A DNA stretch of 8,187 nt, taken from assembly GCA_945980015.1 (NCBI GenBank), contig CAMFQI010000033.1, positions 1 through 8,187 of the forward strand. The letters run 5' to 3'. Made by a program: the position numbers and the translations under genes. Under the pieces are notes generated by a model. It was given only the letters and a program-made list of their open reading frames with translations. It did not search any database and was not told the DNA's origin. Below are positions 1-6,327 of this stretch, in pieces (the stretch's first letter is position 1; each line of letters opens with the position of its first letter). This DNA is from an uncultured Eubacterium sp. (GTDB taxonomy: Bacteria; Bacillota; Clostridia; Oscillospirales; Acutalibacteraceae).

Positions 1-47
1 CTACACCAAAGCCTTCGTCGGCAGCGTCAGATGTGTATAAGAGACAG
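1..47 (+). other. Illumina Nextera (Tn5) i5 adapter remnant, not genomic
   Basis: This stretch matches the layout of a Nextera P5-side adapter. Bases 1-6 (CTACAC) are the end of the P5 oligonucleotide, 7-14 (CAAAGCCT) sit where the 8-base i5 index lies, 15-28 (TCGTCGGCAGCGTC) are the read-1 adapter, and 29-47 (AGATGTGTATAAGAGACAG) are the 19-base Tn5 mosaic end. The order and lengths fit exactly, so this is library DNA that was not trimmed before assembly. It is not a natural IS50/Tn5 end. Genomic sequence begins at 48. Confidence 0.98.
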
Positions 48-120
48 ATACTTTAATCATAAAAGGTGGAAGACAGGAAGCAGAAAATGCACGGAGTCGG
101 TAAAAAGTTTCTCTTTTCAT
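48..120 (-). CDS. 5' end of an unidentified divergent gene, truncated by the contig edge
   Basis: On the minus strand an ATG at 120-118 opens a frame with no stop down to base 48, where adapter sequence cuts it off. Only 24 codons are visible, reading MKRETFYRLRAFSASCLPPF and then MIKV. The start is supported by a good ribosome binding site, AGGAGA on the minus strand (bases 130-125), five bases before the ATG. The fragment is basic and has no recognisable motif, so I cannot name a product. It is transcribed away from the lipoprotein operon, with 183 bases between the two starts. The main doubt is length: a chance frame of this size is possible, and the ribosome binding site is the main argument for a real gene. 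Confidence 0.5.
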
Positions 121-173
121 TGTTTCTCCTCTAACCGCTTGTCTTTAAAAAAGCTCCAATCCACCGTTTTCAT
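117..173 (-). CDS. Possible 18-residue upstream peptide overlapping the divergent gene
   Basis: On the minus strand ATG (173-171) opens an 18-codon frame, MKTVDWSFFKDKRLEEKQ, ending at TGA (119-117). This stop overlaps the start of the divergent gene in an ATGA arrangement, as in translationally coupled genes. An in-frame TAG lies two codons upstream, so this is not the tail of a longer gene. No clear ribosome binding site precedes it, which argues against strong translation. It could be a leader peptide or chance. The ribosome binding site of the next gene lies inside this frame, so translation here could affect that start. Confidence 0.22.
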   Translation of the reverse strand: MKTVDWSFFKDKRLEEKQ

Positions 174-177
174 TTTC

Positions 178-215
178 TAATGCGTGTGTTTTTTGACATC
201 ACGCATTATTTTTTT
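178..215 (+). terminator. Hairpin with T tract: terminator-like, or an operator
   Basis: TAATGCGTG (178-186) and CACGCATTA (200-208) form a perfect 9-base-pair inverted repeat around a 13-base loop, followed on the plus strand by a T-rich run (206-215). This looks like an intrinsic terminator for plus-strand transcription, yet no plus-strand gene leads into it within the window. On the minus strand the hairpin is followed by A-rich rather than T-rich sequence, so it would not terminate there. The loop contains TTGACA (193-198), a perfect -35 match, so the repeat may instead be a regulator binding site over a promoter. Confidence 0.45.
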
Positions 216-223
216 GTAATAAT
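193..223 (+). promoter_or_regulatory. Candidate promoter P1, upstream of the lipoprotein operon
   Basis: A perfect -35 box TTGACA lies at 193-198. Downstream are AT-rich -10 candidates: TAATAA at 217-222 (18-base spacer), or AATAAT at 218-223 with an upstream TG (19-base spacer). The spacing is slightly long and the region is very AT-rich, so the -10 choice is uncertain. If used, the transcript would start near 230 and carry a leader of about 75 bases. Confidence 0.35.
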
Positions 224-265
224 ATGTAATTTTTTTAATTTACTATTTATTTTTTTTATTAATTC

Positions 266-274
266 TGTTATAAT
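266..274 (+). promoter_or_regulatory. Candidate extended -10 promoter P2 for the operon
   Basis: TGTTATAAT is a consensus extended -10 element: TGn at 266-268 followed by TATAAT at 269-274. There is no good -35 box at the usual distance (246-251 reads TTTATT), but extended -10 promoters tolerate that. Transcription would start near 281, giving a leader of about 22 bases that contains the ribosome binding site. This is the better placed of the two candidates for the lipoprotein gene. Confidence 0.55.
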
Positions 275-291
275 TAGTGTAACTATTTTTC

Positions 292-296
292 GGAGG
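292..296 (+). promoter_or_regulatory. Ribosome binding site of the lipoprotein gene
   Basis: GGAGG lies seven bases before the ATG at 304. It fixes that start, which also begins a complete lipoprotein signal peptide. Confidence 0.85.
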
Positions 297-303
297 ACAG
301 AAA

Positions 304-1599
304 ATGAAACGCATAAGACCGCTGTTTTGTATACTGTTAATATGCGTTATGCTTACCGGTTGCAGCTTTAATCTTGCAACCTCAACGAGTGATTTGATTT
401 CCGCTGTTTCACCCTTCGGCGAAAATGCAGAGATAAAAAAAGCTCTTGATAATTATTTGGGCGGCGGTTATATTTTGAAAAATCCGTCGTTCGGTGATTA
501 CATAACTTCGTATAATTTTTATGATTTAGATAATGACGGAGAAGACGAGGCTGTTGCGTTTTATCAAACGAAGGATGCGCTCAATACGGTTAATATGGCG
601 CTTATAAAAAAGTACGACAAAAGGTGGCAGGTTGACGCAGTAACACAGGGCTTGGGAACAGGAGCATATAGACTTGATTTTTGCGACATAAATAATGATT
701 CAAGCTTGGACATTCTTGTTTGTTGGAACAGTATTTCCAATTCAACTAACCATACCTTTGCAGCGTATGAAATTATTTTTGAAGACGGAGCATATAGCTT
801 TTCGCAAATCGGCGAATCAAAGGTAATTAATAACTATACTATTGTTGATTTTGATTCAAACGGCAACAATGAAATTTTATTCTTCGAGATTAATACCGGT
901 ACAAAAACAACCGCAAAAGCAGAGCTTTACGATTTAAGCAATAACAGATTTAATCTAATTGGTGAAACAAAGCTTGATTCAAGAGTTATTTCGTATACGA
1001 ATATAAAACAGGAAAAGGCTGAAAACGATATAAGAATTTATGCCGACGCACTGGGCTCAAGCGGTGACAGTAAGCTTACAGAAATAATTTATTATTCAAA
1101 TTCCTACAAATCAATTGTTTCTCCGTTTTACAGCTATTCTTCGGGTGTTACAAGCGGCACGTCACGAAGCTGTCTTGTAAACTGTGAGGATATTGACAAA
1201 GATGAATTAATCGAAATTCCAACCGACGACAACAAAGATTTCGGTGAAGGAATTGTTTCTATTGACTGGAAAATTTACAAAAATACCGTACTAATGCATA
1301 AGGCGTATTCGCTTTATGTAAAAGAGGACAGATATACTGTTGTAATTCCTGATAAGTATTATGACAAAATCAGCGCCGAATATGATAGTGACACAAGAGA
1401 ACTATTTGTTTTTGATGAAAACGGTGACACTGTTTTTTCGGTTACTCCGAAGCTCAAGGCATTGTTTGACAAAGACGAGCCAAACGGTTATTCGATTATT
1501 GCTCGTCAGTCCGGGTATTACTATCTTGCAAAAACCTATGGACAGTCTAGTATCGAGATTGATGAAAATATGTTAGAAGAGTTAATTATTATTTGCTGA
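304..1599 (+). CDS. Lipoprotein with FG-GAP/VCBS-like Asp-rich repeats
   Basis: This is a secreted protein of 431 residues anchored to the outer face of the membrane by lipid. The N-terminus has basic residues (K2, R3, R5), a hydrophobic core at about 7-16, and a lipobox LTGC at 17-20. Signal peptidase II would cleave before Cys20, which would be lipidated. The mature part carries Asp-rich loops typical of FG-GAP/VCBS calcium-binding repeats: DLDNDGEDE (74-82), DINNDSSLD (128-136), DFDSNGNNE (182-190) and DIDKDELIE (296-304). The first three are exactly 54 residues apart, and a degenerate copy may lie near 248-260. This suggests a beta-propeller-like fold. The gene heads the operon and ends 21 bases before the response regulator, so a role linked to that signalling pair is plausible but inferred. 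No enzymatic motif is visible and I cannot assign a named family. Confidence 0.9.
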   Translation: MKRIRPLFCILLICVMLTGCSFNLATSTSDLISAVSPFGENAEIKKALDNYLGGGYILKNPSFGDYITSYNFYDLDNDGEDEAVAFYQTKDALNTVNMALIKKYDKRWQVDAVTQGLGTGAYRLDFCDINNDSSLDILVCWNSISNSTNHTFAAYEIIFEDGAYSFSQIGESKVINNYTIVDFDSNGNNEILFFEINTGTKTTAKAELYDLSNNRFNLIGETKLDSRVISYTNIKQEKAENDIRIYADALGSSGDSKLTEIIYYSNSYKSIVSPFYSYSSGVTSGTSRSCLVNCEDIDKDELIEIPTDDNKDFGEGIVSIDWKIYKNTVLMHKAYSLYVKEDRYTVVIPDKYYDKISAEYDSDTRELFVFDENGDTVFSVTPKLKALFDKDEPNGYSIIARQSGYYYLAKTYGQSSIEIDENMLEELIIIC

Positions 1600-1620
1600 T
1601 ATGAAAGGCAGGGAATATAT

Positions 1621-2334
1621 ATGAAAAAGGTTCTTGTTGCAGAGGACGAAGAGTCTATCCGTGAATTTATTGTCATTAATTTGACGAGAAGCGGATATGT
1701 TGTTGAACAGGCAGAGAACGGTCTTGAAGCACTCAACAAGTTTAAGCAGGACGAAAAGGGCTATGATGTTGCAATTTTAGACATAATGATGCCTGAAATG
1801 GACGGCTTGAGCGTTTGCAAGGAATTGAGAAATATGTCCAACGACCTCGGCATTATTATGCTCAGCGCAAAAACGCAGGAAATGGATAAGGTAACCGGCT
1901 TGCTTTTCGGTGCCGACGATTATGTTACAAAACCGTTTTCACCCAGCGAGCTTATGGCAAGGGTTGACGCCGTTTACAGACGAGTTGAAATGACAAGGGG
2001 AATAAGAAAGAACGACAGCCTTTCGGATTCCATTACCCTTGACGAATTTGAGCTTAATTTAAGAAACAGAACTCTTTTGAAGTCAGGCTCAATGATTGAG
2101 CTTACACAGGTAGAATTTCAAATTATTGAATATTTCTTCAAAAACCCGAACGCCGCTTTGTCAAGAAACGACATATTAAAGCAGGTTTGGGGCGCAAATT
2201 ACTTCGGTGATGAAAAAATCGTAGATGTAAATATTCGCAGACTCAGAATGAAAATCGAGGATAATCCGTCAAGCCCCACAAGACTTGTTACAATTTGGGG
2301 ACTCGGCTATAAATGGATAACTAACGAACAGTAA
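1621..2334 (+). CDS. OmpR/PhoB-family response regulator
   Basis: This 237-residue DNA-binding regulator receives phosphate from a histidine kinase and then acts on promoters. The receiver domain covers about 2-120. It has the acidic pocket E8-D9, the phosphoacceptor D54 (in LDIMMPEMDG, 53-62), the switch residue S82 and the conserved K104 (in KPFSPSEL). The winged-helix output domain covers about 136-234, with a recognition helix around VDVNIRRLR (201-209) and the wing GLGYKW (227-232). The length and layout are normal for the family, and all key residues are present. AGGGA at 1610-1614 is the ribosome binding site. The histidine kinase starts 12 bases after its stop, so the two almost certainly form a cognate pair. 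It resembles WalR/PhoP/ResD-type regulators, but sequence alone does not say which regulon it controls. Confidence 0.95.
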   Translation: MKKVLVAEDEESIREFIVINLTRSGYVVEQAENGLEALNKFKQDEKGYDVAILDIMMPEMDGLSVCKELRNMSNDLGIIMLSAKTQEMDKVTGLLFGADDYVTKPFSPSELMARVDAVYRRVEMTRGIRKNDSLSDSITLDEFELNLRNRTLLKSGSMIELTQVEFQIIEYFFKNPNAALSRNDILKQVWGANYFGDEKIVDVNIRRLRMKIEDNPSSPTRLVTIWGLGYKWITNEQ

Positions 2335-2335
2335 C

Positions 2336-2339
2336 GGAG
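2336..2339 (+). promoter_or_regulatory. Ribosome binding site that decides the kinase start
   Basis: GGAG lies seven bases before ATG 2347 and only four before the in-frame TTG at 2344. The spacing favours ATG 2347 as the start. Confidence 0.7.
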
Positions 2340-2346
2340 CGTATTG

Positions 2347-3840
2347 ATGACAAAGGATTTTAACGCTGTTTTAATTGAAAAATTGAAAAGCAAAAAAATC
2401 GAGGGTATTACTCGCAGATGGCTTATTATAATAATCGGTCTGATAGTATTACTTTTTGTCATCGCATTTTCCGTTTTTGCCGTTACTATACATAATTATT
2501 ATTACAGCTCTGTTGAAAGTATTGTTAATTCAGCGGCTTCCGATTCGGCAATCAATTATTTTGAAAGCTGCATAAATAACGGTGATTCTCTTGAAACTGC
2601 TGCGGCACAGTTTGTTGACTCCTACGAGAATAAGGATTTAACTACTGTTTGGATACTCGATAATGACGGAGAGGTTATATTATCCTCTAACGGCTTCGCA
2701 GTTGAAAAACAAAATATGCCTGATTTCAATAAAGCAATGGAAAGTGAAACCGACAGAGGAAAATATATCGGTAGGTTGAAAAACAGACAAAAGATTTATG
2801 CCGTTACAAGAATATTAAGGAATTCCGAAGGCGTTGAATTCGGCGCTATTCGAGTTATGACCTGTGTAAATGAGCTTGACAGTCAAATTAAAAAGATATA
2901 TTTTTTGATTGCGCTTGTTTTCATATTTGTACTTGCCGTTATTATTCTTTCTAATTTGTATTTCATCAGAACAATTATTATTCCGCTTCAGGAAATTAAC
3001 AGTGCAACAACGCTTATTGCTCAAGGCAATCTTGATGTCAGAATTGAAAAGAAGTATAATGACGAAATAGGCGATTTGGCGGATAGTATTAATACTATGG
3101 CAACCGAAATTGCAACCGCCGATAAAATGAAAAACGATTTTATTTCTACTATTTCACACGAGCTACGTACACCGCTTACTTCTATTAAGGGTTGGGGCGA
3201 AACGCTTGTTTTAGGCAACAGAGACAATGTTGACGAGCTTACTCAAAAAGGTTTGCAGGTAATTGTTAAGGAAGCAGGAAGATTAGAAGGCTTTGTAGAG
3301 GAATTGCTTGATTTTTCAAGACTTCAAAGCGGCAGAATGACGCTTCGTCTTGCAAAAACAGATATTCTTGCAGAGCTTGAGGAGACGCTGTTTACCTTTA
3401 TCGAAAGAGCCTTGAGAGAGGGCTACGACGTAAAATACAGTATTCCCGATGTGCCGACTGTTGCAAATGCCGATGCAAACAGGCTAAAGCAGGTATTTAT
3501 GAATATTCTTGATAATGCGTTGAAATATTCAAGACCCGGAAGTAAAATCCTTGTTAAAGCCGAATTTACAAAGAAAGACGGCAGGGATTTTGTAAAAATA
3601 GGAATTGCAGACCAAGGCTGCGGTATTTCAAAAGAGGATTTGCCTCACGTAAAGGAAAAATTTTATAAAGCGAATGTAAGTGTAAAGGGCTCAGGAATCG
3701 GATTGGCGGTTACGAGTGAAATAGTTAATTTACACAACGGTTTTTTGGATATAGACAGTATTGAGGGCAAGGGTACGCTTGTAACGATTATGCTGCCGCT
3801 TTTGGAGGCTCCTCAAACAAATAACAACGAAGGACAGTAA
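2347..3840 (+). CDS. Membrane sensor histidine kinase (HAMP, HisKA, HATPase)
   Basis: This 497-residue kinase autophosphorylates on His and passes phosphate to the preceding regulator. Two transmembrane helices (about 25-48 and 185-208) flank an extracellular sensor domain of about 135 residues, whose size suits a Cache/PAS-like fold. A HAMP linker follows (about 205-258). The dimerisation domain has the phospho-acceptor H271 in SHELRTPLTS (270-279). The ATP-binding domain shows the N box (N386 and N390 in MNILDNALKYS), the G1 box DQGCGI (422-427), an F box near F439-Y440 and the G2 box GSGIGL (448-453), so it should be active. The architecture resembles PhoR/ResE, and it lacks the extra PAS domain usual in WalK. 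I chose ATG 2347 over TTG 2344 because of ribosome binding site spacing. The ligand cannot be read from the sequence. Confidence 0.95.
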   Translation: MTKDFNAVLIEKLKSKKIEGITRRWLIIIIGLIVLLFVIAFSVFAVTIHNYYYSSVESIVNSAASDSAINYFESCINNGDSLETAAAQFVDSYENKDLTTVWILDNDGEVILSSNGFAVEKQNMPDFNKAMESETDRGKYIGRLKNRQKIYAVTRILRNSEGVEFGAIRVMTCVNELDSQIKKIYFLIALVFIFVLAVIILSNLYFIRTIIIPLQEINSATTLIAQGNLDVRIEKKYNDEIGDLADSINTMATEIATADKMKNDFISTISHELRTPLTSIKGWGETLVLGNRDNVDELTQKGLQVIVKEAGRLEGFVEELLDFSRLQSGRMTLRLAKTDILAELEETLFTFIERALREGYDVKYSIPDVPTVANADANRLKQVFMNILDNALKYSRPGSKILVKAEFTKKDGRDFVKIGIADQGCGISKEDLPHVKEKFYKANVSVKGSGIGLAVTSEIVNLHNGFLDIDSIEGKGTLVTIMLPLLEAPQTNNNEGQ

Positions 3841-3843
3841 TTT

Positions 3844-4818
3844 ATGAGTAAAAAGAAGCATATCACCTCAGTCGGCGGTCAGGCGCTTATAGAAGGCGTT
3901 ATGATGCAGGGCCCAAAGGGAGTAGCCACTGCGGTTAGAAAACCCGATAAATCAATTTGTGTCGAATATCACGACGTAAAGCATCTTAGAGATAAGAATA
4001 AGATATTCGGTCTTCCTATTATAAGGGGAATTGTTGCATTTATCGAGTCTATGATACTCGGATATAAGCTTTTGATGTACTCTGCCGAGGTATCGGGTAT
4101 GGAAGACATCGAAGACGTTGAAATGAATAAATTTGAAAAATGGATTACCGATAAGCTTGGTGATAAGTTTATGGATTTCATAATGGTTATTGCTTCAATT
4201 CTCGGATTTGCTTTGGCGTTCGTTATATTCTTCTTTTTGCCGGTATTTATTTTCAATAAGCTGAATGCACTTTGCAATATGTCACTTACTGCATGGCAGG
4301 GAACGATAGAAGGATGCATGAAAATAGTAATCTTTGTTATTTATATGCTTTTGGTGTCTCAAATGAACGATATAAAAAGACTGTTCAAATATCACGGTGC
4401 CGAGCATAAAAGTATTGCATGCTACGAAAACGGCGAGGATTTAACCGTTGAAAATGTAAAAAAATGTTCACGTTTTCATCCGAGATGCGGAACATCTTTT
4501 ATGTTTGTTATGCTGATACTCAGTATTGTTGTTGTTACTCTTCTTTCGCTTGTTGTACCGAGTGAATTGAAGCAAAATACTATTGCTTGGATGCTTATAA
4601 AGCTTCCGCTTATTCCGATAATTATGGGACTTGGCTACGAATTTATTAAATACGCCGGAAAGCATAATAATCTCTTTGTAAAAATTGTATCTGCGCCGGG
4701 ACTTTGGATGCAAAGAATTACAACTAAGGAGCCGGATGACGATATAATTGAGGTCGGCATTGAATCATTAAAGGCAGTTATAACCGACAATATTGAAGAT
4801 GATGAGATTAAGCAATGA
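3844..4818 (+). CDS. yqhQ: DUF1385 (YqhQ-like) multi-pass membrane protein
   Basis: This 324-residue membrane protein belongs to the DUF1385 family, typified by Bacillus YqhQ, whose function is not established. Family signatures are clear: GGQALIEGVMMQGP at 11-24, YHGAEHKSIACYE at 183-195, HPRCGTSF at 212-219, and APGLWMQRITTKEPDDD at 284-300. Hydrophobic helices lie at about 112-136, 158-173, 219-238 and 248-266. The conserved H184, E187, H188, H212 and C215 could form a metal or catalytic site; that is inference. The ribosome binding site AAGGA (3830-3834) lies inside the last codons of the kinase gene, with only three bases between the genes. Its stop overlaps the prmC start by four bases. 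In many Clostridia this gene sits between rpmE and prmC, whereas here it follows a two-component system. Confidence 0.9.
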   Translation: MSKKKHITSVGGQALIEGVMMQGPKGVATAVRKPDKSICVEYHDVKHLRDKNKIFGLPIIRGIVAFIESMILGYKLLMYSAEVSGMEDIEDVEMNKFEKWITDKLGDKFMDFIMVIASILGFALAFVIFFFLPVFIFNKLNALCNMSLTAWQGTIEGCMKIVIFVIYMLLVSQMNDIKRLFKYHGAEHKSIACYENGEDLTVENVKKCSRFHPRCGTSFMFVMLILSIVVVTLLSLVVPSELKQNTIAWMLIKLPLIPIIMGLGYEFIKYAGKHNNLFVKIVSAPGLWMQRITTKEPDDDIIEVGIESLKAVITDNIEDDEIKQ

Positions 4819-5633
4819 ATGTATCCGAAGCGTATGATTACAGCGTCTTGTTTTTGAAAGCAAATGGCGTTGACGAGCCCGAATTTAAGGCAAAAAACAT
4901 AATTTGCGAAATAATCTCGGTAAGGCTCAGCGAATTTGAATTTCACAAAAACGATTTTGTGAATACTAAAAAACTTGCGGATTTTCTATGGCGTCTTAAA
5001 AGTGGAGAGCCGCTTCAGTATATAATCGGTAAATGGGATTTTTATGAAAGCGAATTTGAAGTCGGAAAAGGCGTACTAATACCTCGACCCGAAACAGAAG
5101 AATTAGTTGATGAAGTTGTTAAATATGCAAAAACGCTTACTAATCCCGTGATTTTTGATCTTTGCTCGGGAAGTGGTTGTATAGGCGTCAGTGTTGCAAA
5201 AAAAATTCCGAAGTCGACAGTATATTGCATTGAAAAAAGCGAGCAAGCGTTCAAATTTCTCACAAAAAACGCCGATAGTATACCGAATGTTATTACGATT
5301 TTGGCTGATATTAATGATAATTTAGATTTGCCTCTGGCAGATATTATTGTTTCAAATCCGCCGTATATAAAATCAAATGACCTTTCCTCCTTGCAAAAAG
5401 AGGTTCAGTTTGAACCGAAAATGGCTCTTGACGGCGGTGTTGACGGACTTGATTTTTACCGTATAATCAATGATAAGTGGTCATCAAGGCTCAAAAAGAA
5501 CGGTAGATTGTTTTTGGAAATAGGAAACGATCAGGGCGAAAGTATAAGGCAAGCGCTAAATTCGTTTTCTAATATATTAGTCAAAAAGGATATTTATTCA
5601 AATGACAGAATAGTTATCGCAGAAAATGATTAG
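4815..5633 (+). CDS. prmC: Peptide chain release factor N5-glutamine methyltransferase
   Basis: PrmC transfers a methyl group from S-adenosylmethionine to the glutamine of the GGQ motif in release factors 1 and 2, which supports efficient translation termination in the cytoplasm. The 272-residue length is normal. An N-terminal helical substrate-binding domain (about 1-75) leads into EPLQYIIGKWDFY (65-77) and IPRPETEELV (89-98), both family signatures. The methyltransferase domain has the SAM-binding motif DLCSGSGCIG (115-124) and the catalytic NPPY (181-184), followed by EPKMALDGG (200-208). The ATG overlaps the DUF1385 stop as ATGA and has only a weak ribosome binding site, so translation is probably coupled to the upstream gene. 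prfA, its usual neighbour and substrate gene, is absent here. Confidence 0.96.
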   Translation: MNVSEAYDYSVLFLKANGVDEPEFKAKNIICEIISVRLSEFEFHKNDFVNTKKLADFLWRLKSGEPLQYIIGKWDFYESEFEVGKGVLIPRPETEELVDEVVKYAKTLTNPVIFDLCSGSGCIGVSVAKKIPKSTVYCIEKSEQAFKFLTKNADSIPNVITILADINDNLDLPLADIIVSNPPYIKSNDLSSLQKEVQFEPKMALDGGVDGLDFYRIINDKWSSRLKKNGRLFLEIGNDQGESIRQALNSFSNILVKKDIYSNDRIVIAEND

Positions 5634-5655
5634 AATTATTATAGGTGATAAATAA

Positions 5656-6324
5656 ATGATTTCAATTTTCAGATATATTATGCAGGGTCAATACCTGATG
5701 GCAATAATTGCCGTTTTGTCGAGATGCTTTGTTGTTTTCTGTTGCCTGCCAATACATGAGCTTGCACACGGACTTATGGCTTATGCTCTCGGCGACAGAA
5801 CTGCAAAAAACCAGGGACGACTATCCTTAAATCCGCTTGCACATCTAAATCCTATAGGCACAGTTATGATTTTTCTTTTCGGCATAGGATATGCAAATCC
5901 TGTTCCCGTTAATCCGAGAAATTTCAAAAATGTAAAGGGTGGTATGGCACTTACTGCTCTTGCCGGACCGTCGGCAAATCTTCTTATGGGATTTATTTCT
6001 GTTTGGGGCTACTACATTTTTGCAAGAGTCGGTGCGGGCAATTCATTTTTGTATGCAGTTGCAATGTTCTTTTTGTATGCCGCACAGATTAATGTAATGC
6101 TTGCAGTGTTCAATCTTCTTCCTATTCCACCGCTTGACGGTTCAAAAATTGTTGCCGCAGTTTTGCCCGATAAAGTGTATTACAAATATATGATGTATGA
6201 AAGATACATTATGATTGCACTTATGGTGCTTTTGTTTATCGGTGTTCTTGACACTCCGATTAGCTATTTAACAAGTATATTAATGAGATTTATATCAATC
6301 ATTCCCGCATTGGTTTTTGGATAA
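5656..6324 (+). CDS. M50 site-2-type intramembrane metalloprotease
   Basis: This 222-residue polytopic membrane protein is a zinc protease that cuts substrates within or near the membrane. The catalytic motif HELAH lies at 34-38 (zinc ligands H34 and H38, catalytic E35). The second family motif, with the third zinc ligand, is NLLPIPPLDG at 153-162 (D161). LAGPSANLL (102-110) matches the conserved core helix. No PDZ domain is present, so this is the compact bacterial type rather than RseP. AGGTGA at 5643-5648 is a good ribosome binding site seven bases before the ATG, and the gap from prmC is 22 bases, the longest in this run. M50 genes next to scpA are common in Firmicutes. No anti-sigma factor or pro-sigma substrate is encoded nearby, so the target is unknown. 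Confidence 0.93.
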   Translation: MISIFRYIMQGQYLMAIIAVLSRCFVVFCCLPIHELAHGLMAYALGDRTAKNQGRLSLNPLAHLNPIGTVMIFLFGIGYANPVPVNPRNFKNVKGGMALTALAGPSANLLMGFISVWGYYIFARVGAGNSFLYAVAMFFLYAAQINVMLAVFNLLPIPPLDGSKIVAAVLPDKVYYKYMMYERYIMIALMVLLFIGVLDTPISYLTSILMRFISIIPALVFG

Positions 6325-6327
6325 TTT

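Noticed and set aside
29..47. A 19-base Tn5 mosaic end that could suggest a natural transposon
   Set aside because: It is directly preceded by the Nextera read-1 adapter, an 8-base index and the P5 tail, and no transposase gene is present. It is library DNA.
180..371. A 63-codon plus-strand frame in the AT-rich leader
   Set aside because: It is Phe/Ile-rich translation of a T-rich intergenic region, has no ribosome binding site, and overlaps the well-supported lipoprotein start and promoter.
2344..2346. TTG as the start of the histidine kinase
   Set aside because: It would sit only four bases from GGAG (2336-2339), while the ATG immediately after it has the usual seven-base spacing.
3969..4319. 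A 116-codon minus-strand frame
   Set aside because: It lies entirely inside the DUF1385 gene, whose frame has family motifs. The minus frame has no recognisable motif and is a shadow.
4635..4946. A 103-codon minus-strand frame across the DUF1385/prmC junction
   Set aside because: Both strands cannot reasonably code here: the plus frames carry DUF1385 and PrmC signatures, and the minus frame shows no motif.
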